DNA from: Gliomastix tumulicola
Lineage: Eukaryota > Ascomycota > Sordariomycetes > Hypocreales > Bionectriaceae
Direction of reading: 5' to 3'
DNA: 64,000 nucleotides
NCBI GenBank assembly: GCA_001599755.1
Contig: BCHX01000004.1
Location: 248,001 to 312,000, forward strand
Made by a program: the position numbers and the translations under genes. The notes under the pieces were generated by a model. That model saw only the letters and a list, made by a program, of their open reading frames with translations, had not been told where the DNA came from and did no database searches. Of the stretch, positions 1 through 10,795 are shown piece by piece (position 1 is the stretch's first letter; each line of letters starts with the position of its first letter).

Positions 1-1031
1 AAGCACACGCGCATTCCGATGACGCGCCCAGAACCTGCTCGGCCTCGGGGCCAATATAATCTCAGAGGCCCGGACACTCGACAACACCCCCTCGGCGCTA
101 GACGACTGATCCACGAGACGCGAGATACCAAGTCTGCCGACCCCCTGCCTGCCCTCCGATCCTCGTCCACGCCCAGGGACCTTCTCGACTGCAATCGCGA
201 CCCGAGGCCCGATAACGTCATATTCGCGAACCATCATGGAGCGCCGAGCCTATAACGTAGCACGGTTCTCCGTCCTTGTATCGAATCCCCGCGGCTTCTC
301 CGAAGAGGATGCATTCTGTGTGGTGGAGGGTTGGCAAGCGGACGCATAATACATAAAAGAGGATGGTCACGAAACCCGAGTTTGTCGCCGATGCGCTTAC
401 GAGGCAAGATTCAACGCACGAGAGGGCCATCCGCCTGATAGCGCTAGGGCGCGCGACGGCGTAAGACGATCGTCTGTGCTGTTAAGGCGCCGATCCTCGC
501 CGTCAAGAAGAATCTGCTAAGCCGCTATATACTTGGCTTGGTGTCCTGACGTAGCGTTGCTTGATCGGGGTCGAAACGGCTGAGCCCAGCCTGGCCTCCA
601 TATTTGGCAAACGTCATTGGGAGCTGGGATGATCTGATCATGAGAAAATCCGGAGGATAAACGGCTGCGTCAATGGGTAAGTTTAATATCCATCTAGATC
701 CTATGTCATTGTCGGGCATGGCCAGCTTGAAAGACATGACTAGGTGATCGGAGCTGTCGCACTGGGCTTTTGATTTTGACCGGCCTTGATCCTTAACGAT
801 GGTGAGAAGCATGTCCATAGCTTTACGTACGTGATACCTGTCTCTTTTCAATTAGAATATATCCCACTGCGCAATAAAATACAAATGTTTCTAACTCTGT
901 CAGCCCATGTTTTCCTCCTCAATTCGTCGACCGTTTCCGTGCTCACGCATACAATGACGATCTACCCAATTGTAGCATTGGTCAGTAGGATGTCAAGACG
1001 CCGGTTCGCAGCCGTTTGAACGACGTACTCA
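1..1031. other. Non-coding left flank
   Basis: I see no recognisable gene here. Only short open frames occur, on both strands, with no family motif. The minus-strand frame at 525-851 could be a downstream exon of the zinc-finger fragment at 1032-1316, but I found no splice path that supports this. Confidence 0.4.
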
Positions 1032-1316
1032 CTAACTAGAAGATAAAATACGTAAAGAATAACCGTGCTGCTTCGATAAATCGACCCTTGACTCAACCAA
1101 GCCGCAGTACCAAACTGACAGATGGGGTTGGCGTGCCGCTTGGTATAAATACGGCGAGCAATTGTGTGGCGAGGGTATCGTACCCCTAGTGTCGCACTTG
1201 AACGGGAGGAACCAGTGCCGGAGAACGTCCATGTGCTCTTCGACTTCTGCCAGGGTAAGGTATTTCTGATCGCATGTCTGGCAGGCAAATACCGCGGGCG
1301 GTGTAGGAGCCGCCAT
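1032..1316 (-). CDS. C2H2 zinc-finger fragment or first exon
   Basis: A 94-residue minus-strand frame starts with ATG at 1316. Residues 11-30 hold one classic C2H2 finger: FACQTC, twelve residues, then His, five residues and His (EEHMDVLRH). It is followed by FKCD, which looks like the start of a second finger, but the rest of that finger is not there. The sequence after FKCD is probably intronic (a GTACGA donor is possible), so the real gene may continue leftwards towards about position 500, or this may be a relic. No partner or function can be given beyond possible nucleic-acid or protein binding. Confidence 0.35.
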   Translation of the reverse strand: MAAPTPPAVFACQTCDQKYLTLAEVEEHMDVLRHWFLPFKCDTRGTIPSPHNCSPYLYQAARQPHLSVWYCGLVESRVDLSKQHGYSLRILSSS

Positions 1317-2552
1317 CTTGAATCGAATTAGGCTGGAGGAGAGGTCAGTAAAGGAAATGGAAAGGCGCGACGAATCGTGGGATTGGGGCGACCATCACCT
1401 GCGCGCCAAGATGCGTCTGGAGCGCTCTGTGTGGGAGAAAGAAGCCGGTGTAGCGGGAAAAGACGGGCAATATAAACCGATCAGAAGGACAGATGAGGAG
1501 CTTCGAGCTCTGTAGAAGGAAGAATGTGTTTGCGTGTTGATCTGAGCGTGAGGTGAAGCATGTCGAGAAACGCGGTTTGCGACTCGCGTTTTCACGCGTC
1601 GCTTTGTGGAAGCTTCGATGCTCATCCAAAGCTCAGGAGGAAGGTGCGTTGGAGTGAAGATGGTGAGTGGGCTGCACCTTCCGTTGGCGCATCGAAGCTG
1701 AAAGACACCTGAGGAAAGTCTGGCAAGTGACCGTCATGATGCGACAGAATTCAGTAGAAGCCAGGGCTCATAGTGAGTTGAAGCAAATCTACAAGCCATT
1801 TTGATCCCGACAGGCTGCTTTATGACATTTCATTAGCCCCATGACTTTTGAAGTAGAAGGCGCAACAAGTTGTCACGCAACGCATTGCTCCTTCCCTCCA
1901 ATTTGTGATTCGTAGGCAGGCACTCGCTGGAGCAGACAGGACTCCAGGGAGAATTAAGAATGATTAACCCTCCCGGATAGGACATTGCATGAGCTGTCGA
2001 ATTCAAATTAACATATTTCAATGCATGAAATCGGAAAGGAATGGCAAGTGGAGGTTCGATGTCAAGACGGTGCTGTTCAAGCCGCGTCTTCTCACAGGTG
2101 CGTCGAGGCATGAGTCAGCACGCGATGCTTGGGCGTCCATAGCCCCCGACGACAAATAACGTAGTTGATGCGCCGTAATAACTCATCTCGCTCGATTTGA
2201 AGGCGGCTTTCGTAGTCTGAGAATATGTGAATGCTGCGACGAAGATGCATTGACGTCAGATCATCATAACAGCGTGCCGACGAGAGTAGTTGGCGGGCTT
2301 GTTTGCCTACCCTGTACTCCGACGACGGCGACGCTCGAGAAGCGACCTTTTCAGAACGTGTCAAAGAATCAAATGCTGACTGGCTTGAGGCCGATCTATG
2401 AAGATTTTATGAGCCTCATAGTAGATCTGACGCTTTGCTGCCAATCGACTGTGGAATCTGGCTGTCTGCCGTCCGATCCGTGTTCTCCGATAAATCCTCG
2501 TATCCCGGAATCACGATGACGGCATGGAGGTGAATTCCACTTCACAATTCGC
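1317..2552. other. Intergenic region, no gene seen
   Basis: Small overlapping frames on both strands carry no recognisable motif. The right part is the 5' flank of the FMN-dependent enzyme gene that starts at 2641. Confidence 0.4.
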
Positions 2553-2562
2553 TATATATAAG
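2553..2562 (+). promoter_or_regulatory. TATA-like element of the FMN oxidase gene
   Basis: A TATATATAAG stretch lies about 80 nt upstream of the chosen ATG at 2641, a reasonable place for a core promoter with a short leader. Assigned by sequence and position only. Confidence 0.45.
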
Positions 2563-2640
2563 TAGCTGACTAGAATGATGATAGCATCGTAATTCCCCTT
2601 GTTCCTCGCAGCAAGAAATATCCGAAGAACGACTTCAATC

Positions 2641-3912
2641 ATGGATACCGCAAAGGACCAAGTTCTCACCTACGAGCAGTCAGTCTTCAAAGCTGGCCTG
2701 CATTCCACTCGCCCTCAGTTCACCTTCCAATCCGATCAATGGGAGCCACAGGCGCAGAGGATCCTCTCCGCGTCGTCCTGGGGCTATGTTCACGGGAACT
2801 GCGGCGCCGGCTCGACATACCGAAATAACCTCAGGGCCTTCGAGCGCTGGTCTATCGTCCCGCGTCGCCTCGTCCCGAGTCTCAAGGACAAGGACGGCCA
2901 TGAGCTGTACAGCGACACCTCTGTGAAGGTCCTCGGGCAAAAACTCCCATTTCCTATCGCAATTGCCCCAATTGGCGTACAGAAGATCTTCAATACTGAG
3001 GGAGAGGGCGCAACGGCCAGAGCAGCGGCGTCCCTGGGCATCCCGTACATCCTCAGCACGGCTTCCAGTACCAGCATCGAGGACGCCGCAGCTGCAAACG
3101 GGGATGGATCTCCTCGTTGGTATCAACTGTACTGGCCAAGCCGAGAGCACGATGACATCACGATCTCGCTCTTGCAACGCGCTAAGAAGTCTGGATATAC
3201 GGCTCTGTTCGTGACACTGGACACTTATGTCCTGGGATGGCGAGCTAGCGACCTCGACAACGGCTACAACCCCTTCATTCATCCCGACAGGATCGGCGTT
3301 GAGATTGGCATGACGGATCCTGTCTTTCGCGAGAAGTTTCAAAAAGAGCACGGTTACAGCATCGACGACTGCGACAAGCATGACAACAGCATCACCGGCC
3401 ACGATCTTGGTCCTGCAGCGAGGGAATGGGCGAAAATTGTTTTCCCTGGCCATTCTCACTCCTGGGAGGATGTTGCCTTCCTCAAGAAGCACTGGGACGG
3501 CCCCATTGTGCTCAAGGGCATCCAGACTGTCCACGATGCGAAGAAATGCGTCGACATCGGAGTGCAGGGCATCGTCGTTAGTAATCACGGCGGTCGCCAG
3601 CAAGACGGCGGTGCGAGTAGCCTCGGTTTGCTGCCCCGGATCGTGGACGCTGTGGGAGACAAAGTCGACGTATTTTTCGACAGTGGAATCAGATGTGGCG
3701 CTGATGTGATGAAAGCTTTGGCTCTAGGTGCCAAGTGTGTCTTGCTTGGCCGTCCTTATATCTACGGGTTGGCTATTGGGGGCGAGGAAGGGGTCAAGCA
3801 CGTGTTGAGGGCTACGTGTGGTGATCTCTGCATGAATATGCATCTCGCTGGGCTTCGGGACGTGAGTGAAGTGACGAGAGATGTGATCATAAAGGAAGAC
3901 GACTTGTTTTGA
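2641..3912 (+). CDS. FMN-dependent alpha-hydroxy-acid dehydrogenase / lactate 2-monooxygenase-like protein
   Basis: A single-exon gene of 423 aa. It belongs to the FMN-dependent alpha-hydroxy-acid oxidase family (TIM barrel), which oxidises 2-hydroxy acids such as lactate. The active-site motif SNHGGRQQDGG is present: catalytic His316 and substrate-binding Arg319 by my count. The FMN-phosphate segment DSGIRCGADVMKALALGAK and GRPYIYG follow. The segment after that (GGEEGV) and the overall length resemble lactate 2-monooxygenase more than flavocytochrome b2, and there is no cytochrome b5 domain. An in-frame ATG at 2599 exists, but the ATG at 2641 has the better context and begins at the family-like N-terminus (MDTAKDQ). 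There is no signal peptide, so it is probably cytosolic or peroxisomal. The exact substrate is not determinable. The neighbour on the right is a dead SCOT gene. Confidence 0.88.
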   Translation: MDTAKDQVLTYEQSVFKAGLHSTRPQFTFQSDQWEPQAQRILSASSWGYVHGNCGAGSTYRNNLRAFERWSIVPRRLVPSLKDKDGHELYSDTSVKVLGQKLPFPIAIAPIGVQKIFNTEGEGATARAAASLGIPYILSTASSTSIEDAAAANGDGSPRWYQLYWPSREHDDITISLLQRAKKSGYTALFVTLDTYVLGWRASDLDNGYNPFIHPDRIGVEIGMTDPVFREKFQKEHGYSIDDCDKHDNSITGHDLGPAAREWAKIVFPGHSHSWEDVAFLKKHWDGPIVLKGIQTVHDAKKCVDIGVQGIVVSNHGGRQQDGGASSLGLLPRIVDAVGDKVDVFFDSGIRCGADVMKALALGAKCVLLGRPYIYGLAIGGEEGVKHVLRATCGDLCMNMHLAGLRDVSEVTRDVIIKEDDLF

Positions 3913-4339
3913 TGACCATACTGGTTCCTGTGGATAGAATCTGTGCGTATTCAATACTATGATGGAATATATAAAGCTTCGAGAATGTCCAATATTTTGC
4001 AAGACTGCATTGACAGCTCCGGGAAGATTCACGCTTCTCCATCACGTAGGCTACGCTGCAAATCTCATCAAGCGCCTGACTAAAGTAGGAGATGGCAGGA
4101 GAATTTGATGGCATAGCTGACGAGAAGACCAATGGTGGCCCTGTGATGTGAGGCGCTTCACTCTGCTTGACGACCAACGGACCGGCGAAATTTACCCAGC
4201 AACAGGCAGTACTGTGCATATTGTCGTTAGTATCGGTACTACCTACCCGCGGATGCTTCATGTAGATGGGTACTTACAATACCATGGCGCTGGCAAGAGA
4301 CCGATGCGTGTAGCCGGCCATGTTGGAGGATATCGTTGT
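3913..4339. other. Intergenic; missing N-terminus of the SCOT pseudogene
   Basis: This is where the N-terminal 70 or so residues of an intact SCOT (leader peptide and the glycine-rich GGFG region) should lie. I find no recognisable trace of them in any frame, so that part seems deleted or eroded. Confidence 0.45.
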
Positions 4340-5865
4340 TAAGGACACGGTAAAGCCGAAAGATTGGGAATTGACTCGGGGAGACTGCCCACGCCAGAGT
4401 GGTGCCCGGCGCGGCAAGAGCGAGATCAGGGGCCTCACGGCGGCGTCGAACAACGCGGAGACTGATACGAGCGGGCTCGGGAAGCTGCTCCGGTCGGGCC
4501 AGGTCCGCAAGATGATCGTGCCGTATATCGGGGAGAACAAGACGTTTGAGAGCATGTATCTCAACGGCGAGGTGGAGTTGGAGCTCACGCCGCGGAGGAC
4601 GCTGGCCGGGCGGTGCGCAGCTGGAGGGAGTGGTGTTCCTGCATTTTATACGCCGGCTGCTGTGGGCACTGTCGTCCAGACTGGCGAGCTGCCTGTCAAA
4701 TATACGGGGAAGAAAGATGGCGGCGCACCGAGCACACCTCCTGCATACAAACGCGCCCAAGGATGTCAAGGTGTTTGGCGGCAAGCCGTATCTGCTCGAG
4801 CACAGCGTCGCCGGCGACTACGTCTTTGTGAAGGTTTATCGCGCCGACAAGCTAGGGAACTGCCAGTTCAGGCTCTCGGTGCATAACTTCAATGGCGCCA
4901 TGGGGGGGAACGCGAAGATCACCATCATCGAGGCCGAGCACATCGTCGAGCCGGGCGAGATTCCACTAGAAGCCATCCACCTGCCTGGCATCTACGTCAA
5001 ACGAGTGATACAGAGCACCGCGGAGAAGGGCATCGAGAAGCGTGTGTTTGCGCCGAGCAGTCGCGATGAGGCAGCCGCGAGGAGCATTGGAAAAGGCGAT
5101 GCGGCTGTCCGGAGAGAACGCATCGTGCGGCGAGCGGCGAAGGGGTTCAAGACCGGGATGTATGCGAACTTGGGGATTGGCATGGCGATGCTGGCGCCGA
5201 GCCTCGTGAGCCCGGACGTTGAGTCCCGCTACAGAGCGAAAATGGCGTCCTGGGATGGGACGATATCCTGTTCCGGGCGAGGAAGACGCGGATCTCATCA
5301 ATGTCGGGAAGGAGACTGTCACACTGCAACCGGGTGCCTCTGTATTTGGCTCTGAGGAGAGCTTTGGCATGATTCGCAGCGGGAGGATAGACTTGACGAT
5401 CCTAGGAGCATTTCAAGTGAGTGCGAGCGGCGACCTTGCGGGCTGGATGCTGCATAGGAAGGTGAAGGGCTTCGGCGGCGCGATGGATCTCGTCAGCAAT
5501 CCGTACAAGACCAAGGTCGTAGCCACGATGGAGCACACCGATAAGTATGGGAATCCCAAGATCCTGAAGCAATGCTCGTTTCCGCTCACGGGCAAGGTGT
5601 GTGTGTCTCGAATCATCACGGATCTGGTAAGCAACAGCCCGTTTATCGGGTGATGATCACTACTGACGATTGACAGGCTGTCTTTGACGTGGATTTTGCG
5701 GAGGGGCTCACGCTCATCGAGATTGCTGATGCTTTCACGGTGGATGAAGTCAAGAGCAAGACTGAGGCACTGTTCAACGTGGCTGAAGGCGATGCTCTGA
5801 ACCCACCCAGAGAAAGTCCAATTCTGACCGGGATAGTAAGTGAAGGAGGTGTGATATTAAGATAG
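4340..5865 (+). pseudogene. Succinyl-CoA:3-ketoacid CoA-transferase (SCOT) pseudogene
   Basis: Family sequence is recognisable across three reading frames. About 4419-4715 encodes GLTAASNNA, the YIGENK region, YLNGEVELELTP and GVPAFYTP. About 4750-5222 encodes PKDVKVFGG, HNFNGAMGG, IHLPGIYVKRVI and MYANLGIGMAML. About 5257-5865 encodes GEEDADLINVGKETV, DLTILGAFQVS, GFGGAMDLVS and PLTGK, a 50-nt intron (5627-5676), then AVFDVDFAEGLTLIE to a stop at 5863. A frame change is needed between about 4715 and 4765. Two more 1-nt losses flank the active site, near 5223-5230 and 5251-5256. The catalytic Glu codon (5238-5240, in SENGVLG) survives, but in a frame different from either side. The N-terminus is missing. 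In a live gene this enzyme moves CoA from succinyl-CoA to acetoacetate in mitochondria. This copy cannot make the protein as read. Confidence 0.85.
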
Positions 5866-6783
5866 AAGCAATTGAATACTAGAAATAGCGTAGCCATTCA
5901 TGAAAGAGACTCCCCCGGCGCGCCATTCGATGCCATAGCTGTACCATGTGGCCCGACTTCTGACTTCGTCCTACATAAGACATAGTGGGAAGCGCGCCAG
6001 CTCCAGCACTGCGTGCGTATGATATACTGTATAATACTGCCGGACGCCTGTGGTAAACTCACTAGATGGCATTGATTAAAGATAGGATCATATGGTGTTA
6101 CAGTTCGTCCCGTGAAATCTAACATTCGCTGGCAAGCCGAGGTGATGGATCACGGCTGGCATATCACGAACTGCTGGCCGCCTCTCGAACCTATCACCCC
6201 TCTTTCGGTGAACATGACGCAATGCAAATATGCATCTAAGGTAAACGGATGAGCGTGACGAGTAATGACGCGTGCTCGCGGGAAGAAAACGCCTCTCCGT
6301 TTCACCGCTACACGCAAGCCCCTCACAATAGGCGATTCGCATGCCGTGAGGCTGTGCATGCAGCCTCCCGCTCAGCAGTTGACCGTGAAATTAGGCGAGT
6401 GACGCGGAAGAAGCCTCTATTCTCCACTGCAAATGCGTATTGTTATGGCTCACTAGCCTGTGAATCGCGGGCTTCACTGTTACACAGGTCGGGGCTGTGA
6501 CAGCTCACCGCCTCTCTCGCAAACACGCCAGCAACGCATGCCTCTGAAACCGATGCGCTGGAGATTCTCGCACAAAACCCTCCATCTCTCTCCTTCATCT
6601 TTCCCTCCTCCATCTTCCACTTCTCCCTCCTTCATCCTTCAACATCTCACCCACACCCGCCCACACTCCATCTCGTTCGTATCTTGCATCAACACCTCTC
6701 TTCCTTGCTGCACATCGTCGCAGCATCACCACAGCACTACCAACAACCAACCAACCAGCTCTCCCCGGTAGAACATTTCCAAA
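5866..6783. other. Intergenic; 5' flank of the next gene
   Basis: No gene is seen. From about 6585 to the ATG at 6784 the plus strand is strikingly C/T-rich, with many TCTCC, CTTC and CATC runs. Such pyrimidine-rich leaders are common upstream of well-expressed fungal genes. Confidence 0.45.
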
Positions 6784-8293
6784 ATGTCCTCTACCACCAT
6801 CTCCACTGCCGCTGGCCATGCCCAGGCTGGCGAGAACCTCGTCATCTTCTACGACGACCTCCTCCGCTCCGACACGATCCCTGGCGCCCTCGCCGTGGTC
6901 CGCGAGGCGCAGGCCAAGCCCAACACCCGCATCGTCTGGATCGTCGAGCCCCGTCACGTCGCCGTGGGCCTCCACATGACCGACGAGGAGGCCGATGCCT
7001 GCAAGGCGCTTCTCGCGGAGCACTTCCCCCTCCACGGCGACCCGGCCAAGGTCATCCTCGGCGGACTCCTGCTGCAGAACGAGCTCGATCTCGTGCATGA
7101 GAAGTTCACCGATGAGGAGTACAAGCTCGTGAGTTCACCCGATCAAACCACCACCACCGGATAGATAGATCCCTTGCCCCCGGACAGGCCTGCTGATAGA
7201 TGACGTGTCTTCCAGCTCCAGAAAGCCACCAAGGCTCCTCACGACCCGGAGGACCCCTTTGCGCCGCTCCAGGCCGAGCTGTCGGCTCTCGACTTTGCGC
7301 ACACCGTCCACTCGTTCTCGACTCCCCGTGCCCCCGTCCACGTGCTCATCGGTCTCCAGTACCTCGACCGTCTCACCAACCCGGTCAGCCTGCACGCCCA
7401 GCACCACGAGGAGCTCATCAACCGCACGCCCGAGGAGCTGCGCAGCTACCAGGGCATCATCGACAGCGTGACCCCGTCCGTGCACGATCGCTTCGCCGGC
7501 TGGTTCGGCGACTGCATCGAGCGGCTCGAGGGCCGCCAGGCCGTCGGTCAGGTCCGGGTTGGGCCGTTCGGAACGGGTGCCTTTGAGCAGCTCTGCTCCG
7601 CGGTGGCGCAGGCCGAGACTGTCCAGTTCCTGGGCGGTGCCTCGCTCACGCTGCTCGAGCGCCTCGTCATCAGGGACCTCGCGCCCAAGATCGACTGCCA
7701 TCTGCAGGTTGTAAGTACACGCCATTTCATTTCCTTTCCCTTGATTCGTGAGACCCGACCGATGACGACGCGGCTGTCGGGCTAATCAAGCATGCATCGT
7801 CCAGGGCTCTTGTGACATGTCCGACAACGCGTTCTCCAACCAGTTCAACATCGCCCTCAACGTCGACGCCGCCCGAAGCGTCCTCAAGCACTACAAGGAG
7901 TTCAAGTCGTTCACCGTCGTCCCGTCCCACACCGCCCAGAAGGTCACCTACTCCCTCAACGGCCTCGTCAAGGTTGGCGGCAAGGCGCTCGAGCCCTGGC
8001 TCCTGGGCTTCAAGTGCAAGGAGGCCCCGATGGCGGTTGCCTCGGGTGCGGTCTCGATCGAGAAGGACTATCCCGAGAAGATGTCCCCTCAGATCGACCT
8101 GACGGCCTTCCTCTGCCACTTCCGCCCGGAGCTCCTCGGCGCGAAGCTGTCGACCGTCGAGGTTGACGACCGTGACGGCGTGATCCTCTTCAAGCGTGTC
8201 GAGGAGGGCGCCTCGGGCATTGCCATGTACGAGATCGAGTCGGAGGTTGAGATGACTGAGCAGCGTCTTCGTGAGCTCTGGCCTGAGGTCTAG
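6784..8293 (+). CDS. Diverged nucleoside-hydrolase-fold protein, probable pseudoenzyme
   Basis: Three exons (6784-7128, 7216-7710, 7805-8293) join in phase to give 442 aa. The introns have GTGAGT/CCAG and GTAAGT/CCAG ends. The middle and C-terminal parts follow the inosine/uridine-preferring nucleoside hydrolase pattern: a GGAS stretch, then GSCDMSDNAFSNQFNI with DVDAAR-like NVDAARSVL, a VVPSHTAQKV segment and a late DLTAFLCHFRPE block. The family's calcium-binding N-terminal Asp cluster (DxDxGxDD) is not recognisable. The equivalent segment reads VIFYDDLLRSDTIPGAL, so it may bind a ligand without hydrolysing it. There is no signal peptide, so a cytosolic location is likely. GC-rich codons and a pyrimidine-rich leader suggest good expression. 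The family assignment is from pattern only. The alternative is a fungal protein of unknown fold. Confidence 0.6.
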
Positions 8294-8539
8294 GCGGGGG
8301 GTCTTGCCGAGACGTTAGATGGTGACAACCCCCGGAGGGCACGAGTGGTGAAGGATATGGTTGGCTCTTTTTCTTGATAGAGATGCCTGACATGTAGATG
8401 GCGTGGCATCGTCGTTGATAGCTTGGGGCAAATCAGTCGTGTCCTTTCCCAGTCCATAGAGTCAGCACAACAGATCGCATCGGAATCCCGAGACTACATG
8501 CAACCAATGGCCACGTGCGTGAGATCAGTTAGACAGTCG

Positions 8540-9805
8540 TCACGTCGCGGCGAGCAGGACCTTCCTGGGCCATGCTAACCAGTCGGCCCAGTAATCCCCT
8601 AGATGATTCGATATCGCGCGGATCAGCAGCTTCCCCGAGTCGCCGACGGCCCAGTAGTCCTTCGCAAAATGCAGCAGCACGCTAAAGTGCGCGAGGACGA
8701 CGAGCGCCTCGGGCCGTCGCTGCCGCAGGAACAGGTTGTACTCATTGGGCACCCGCACGAGCCACTGATGCAGCGCCGTCGCCCGCCGGGCATCCATGTC
8801 GCAGACGGCGTCGTGCAGGTGCTGCAGGGTCTTGAGGGCGGTCCGGTACACCTCCTTGGTCGCCTCGTCGATGCGGCTGTCCTCGAGTCTCTGGGCGAGC
8901 GGTGCGCACTCCTTGTCCGGCATGCCGGCCACGTCGGGGAGGTCCTTGGTCGGCCTGTAGTAGTTGTTGAGCGTGTCCTCATCCTCGCCGATGGTGCTCT
9001 GCTCGCGCAGCTTCGACTGCGACGACCCGGCGATGGCGCCGATGCCGCTGTGCAGGTACAGGCACTGGCTCAGGCGGTCCAGGACGAGCGAGAGGTCGAG
9101 GCTGCTGTGCTTGGACACGGACACGTCCGAGAAGACCTCGAAGAGCGCGTGCTGGCCGAGGAAGACGGAGAAGCAGAAGAGCGAGTAGACGTTGTCGTCC
9201 GTCACGACGGCGCTCTGCGGGTGCACCTGGGCGAGGGCGCGCGTCTGCAGCTTCGTGGACTCGACGAGGTAGATCTCGCGCCGGTCGGCGTCGACGACGG
9301 TGCTCTTGTGCGCGGCCGTGAGCGCGAGGATCTCGTCCATGACGTACGGCGCGCGGAGGGCCTCCTTGTAGGCCAGCGTGAGGATCGAGCCGATCCGCGG
9401 CTGCAGCTGGGCGGTGATGTGCGAGAATTCGGTGTGCAGATGGTGAATCAGCTCGAGATGGAGGAGACTGTAGCGCTCGATGGTGAGGCCCGGCTCCCGG
9501 AGCGCCTCGGCGGCGTCGCGGAAGACGGAGTCGGCGACGGGCAACGCATCTGGCAGAGGGTTGAAGAACGGCAGCGTACTACGTCTGGGACGCTCGGAGT
9601 CGGAGGAGGACTGAATAGACGGCGCCGGGGTGACGAGACCGGACGGCGGCGTGGCAACGGCAGGCCGCCCAACCAGATACGTGCATTCTCGCTCCCGCTC
9701 CGCCCCGACGCAGCGCGTGCAGGCGGGCTTCTTCTCGTCGCACTTGACCTTGCGCTGCTTGCACTGCTTACACCCTCCTCGGGACTTGGTATGCGTCTTG
9801 CGCAT
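8540..9805 (-). CDS. Zn2Cys6 transcription factor, Upc2/ECM22-like
   Basis: A single exon of 421 aa. The start at 9805 puts the zinc cluster at residues 12-41 (CKQC, KVKC, ACTRC, then a long last loop to C41), preceded by a basic KTHTKSRGG stretch. This short N-terminus followed by the cluster, a Pro/Ser linker and a C-terminal helical fungal-specific region is the layout of sterol uptake control protein-like regulators. The frame stays open upstream to 10165 (541 aa), but those residues resemble no known N-terminus. It would act in the nucleus as a DNA-binding regulator. The RTA1-like gene next to it, on the same strand upstream, belongs to the lipid and azole-response gene class often linked to this regulator type. 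The target genes are inferred, not shown. Confidence 0.85.
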   Translation of the reverse strand: MRKTHTKSRGGCKQCKQRKVKCDEKKPACTRCVGAERERECTYLVGRPAVATPPSGLVTPAPSIQSSSDSERPRRSTLPFFNPLPDALPVADSVFRDAAEALREPGLTIERYSLLHLELIHHLHTEFSHITAQLQPRIGSILTLAYKEALRAPYVMDEILALTAAHKSTVVDADRREIYLVESTKLQTRALAQVHPQSAVVTDDNVYSLFCFSVFLGQHALFEVFSDVSVSKHSSLDLSLVLDRLSQCLYLHSGIGAIAGSSQSKLREQSTIGEDEDTLNNYYRPTKDLPDVAGMPDKECAPLAQRLEDSRIDEATKEVYRTALKTLQHLHDAVCDMDARRATALHQWLVRVPNEYNLFLRQRRPEALVVLAHFSVLLHFAKDYWAVGDSGKLLIRAISNHLGDYWADWLAWPRKVLLAAT

Positions 9806-10795
9806 ATCTCTCGGGCGGTCAGGGCTGAGTTTGACGTGCTCTAGAACACACAGGACAACCCGCAAAGTGAGAGCCAGGTCGTCGGATCGCCCTCGGGTTC
9901 TTGTACGAGCCAATGCGAGCGAGTCAGTGTGGCGGAGCAGACAAAAGTCAGCCGGGGGGTGACGAATCGGAGGGTGGACGTTGATTAGCGCCGAACTACC
10001 GCCCAGCATGATCTTATGAAGGGAATCCGAGACCCGAGTCAGCTCCGCTCTTCTGATACGACCGGATTCAGGGCCTGTCAGCATCAGCCCTGTACAGGGC
10101 TTGGGAGGACGGGGTATCCGTATACCGTATAATATGTGCGGTGCAGGATCTGAGTGCAGCGACATGGCCGTCGGAGCTTAGATTGGCTCCCTCTTCGATA
10201 TCAGATCATTTAAGGGGTGGGCTTGCTGACGCAGACAAAAGCAGTGCTGGCTTCAGTACCCGACGCAAAGGTCCTTGCTGGCATATCAATTCTGCTGCCA
10301 ATTAATGTGATATCTCGTGCCAAGGCTGGGATAATGTGATATTGGCGAATGATTGCCTTCTGGCATCACCATTGCAGTGCAGATACGAAGTTCAAATCCT
10401 CCAGTCTTGGAGTGCCTGTCTTCCACTCACCTGTCTACTCCGTCAGAACCTTACTACCCGACATTTCCGTTGTTTAGGCTCTCATTTAACGCCGATCTAT
10501 TGGTGGTAGATACAGATCTGGGGTCATTATGTGCAGAATACTCTCGGACATCCCCAGCTTACATCCAGGCCATGCATGCATCCTGATGGAATAGGAATAA
10601 AAATGATGTCTATTATGCCAAATATACAAATGAAACCCAATCTAATTATGCTGAATTGCACGCCCAAATGAATGACCATGGGATCTGTCCCTTCCTGAAA
10701 ACCCTGCCCAAAGACGACAGAGTATCTGAACCGCCCGAAAGATATCGCTTGCTGCACCACATCCCCCCAAGTGAAAACCTCCACTCGGCATTCCT
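9806..10795. other. Intergenic
   Basis: This holds the promoter side of the Zn2Cys6 gene (9805) and the 3' flank of the RTA1-like gene (10796). A T-arm-like string near 10390 is not part of a tRNA. I see no other gene. Confidence 0.45.

Noticed and set aside
2680..3603. 307-codon frame on the minus strand
   Set aside because: It lies wholly antisense to the FMN-dependent enzyme gene, whose motifs are intact, and has no family features; a shadow of GC-rich codons.
8603..9844. 413-codon frame on the plus strand
   Set aside because: Antisense to the Zn2Cys6 gene at 8540-9805. Its composition (Arg, Val, Leu, Glu) is what the reverse of GC-biased codons gives.
10380..10415. tRNA-like T-arm string (AGTTCAAATCC)
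   Set aside because: No acceptor stem, D-arm or anticodon arm can be folded around it. I found no convincing tRNA or rRNA gene anywhere in the window.
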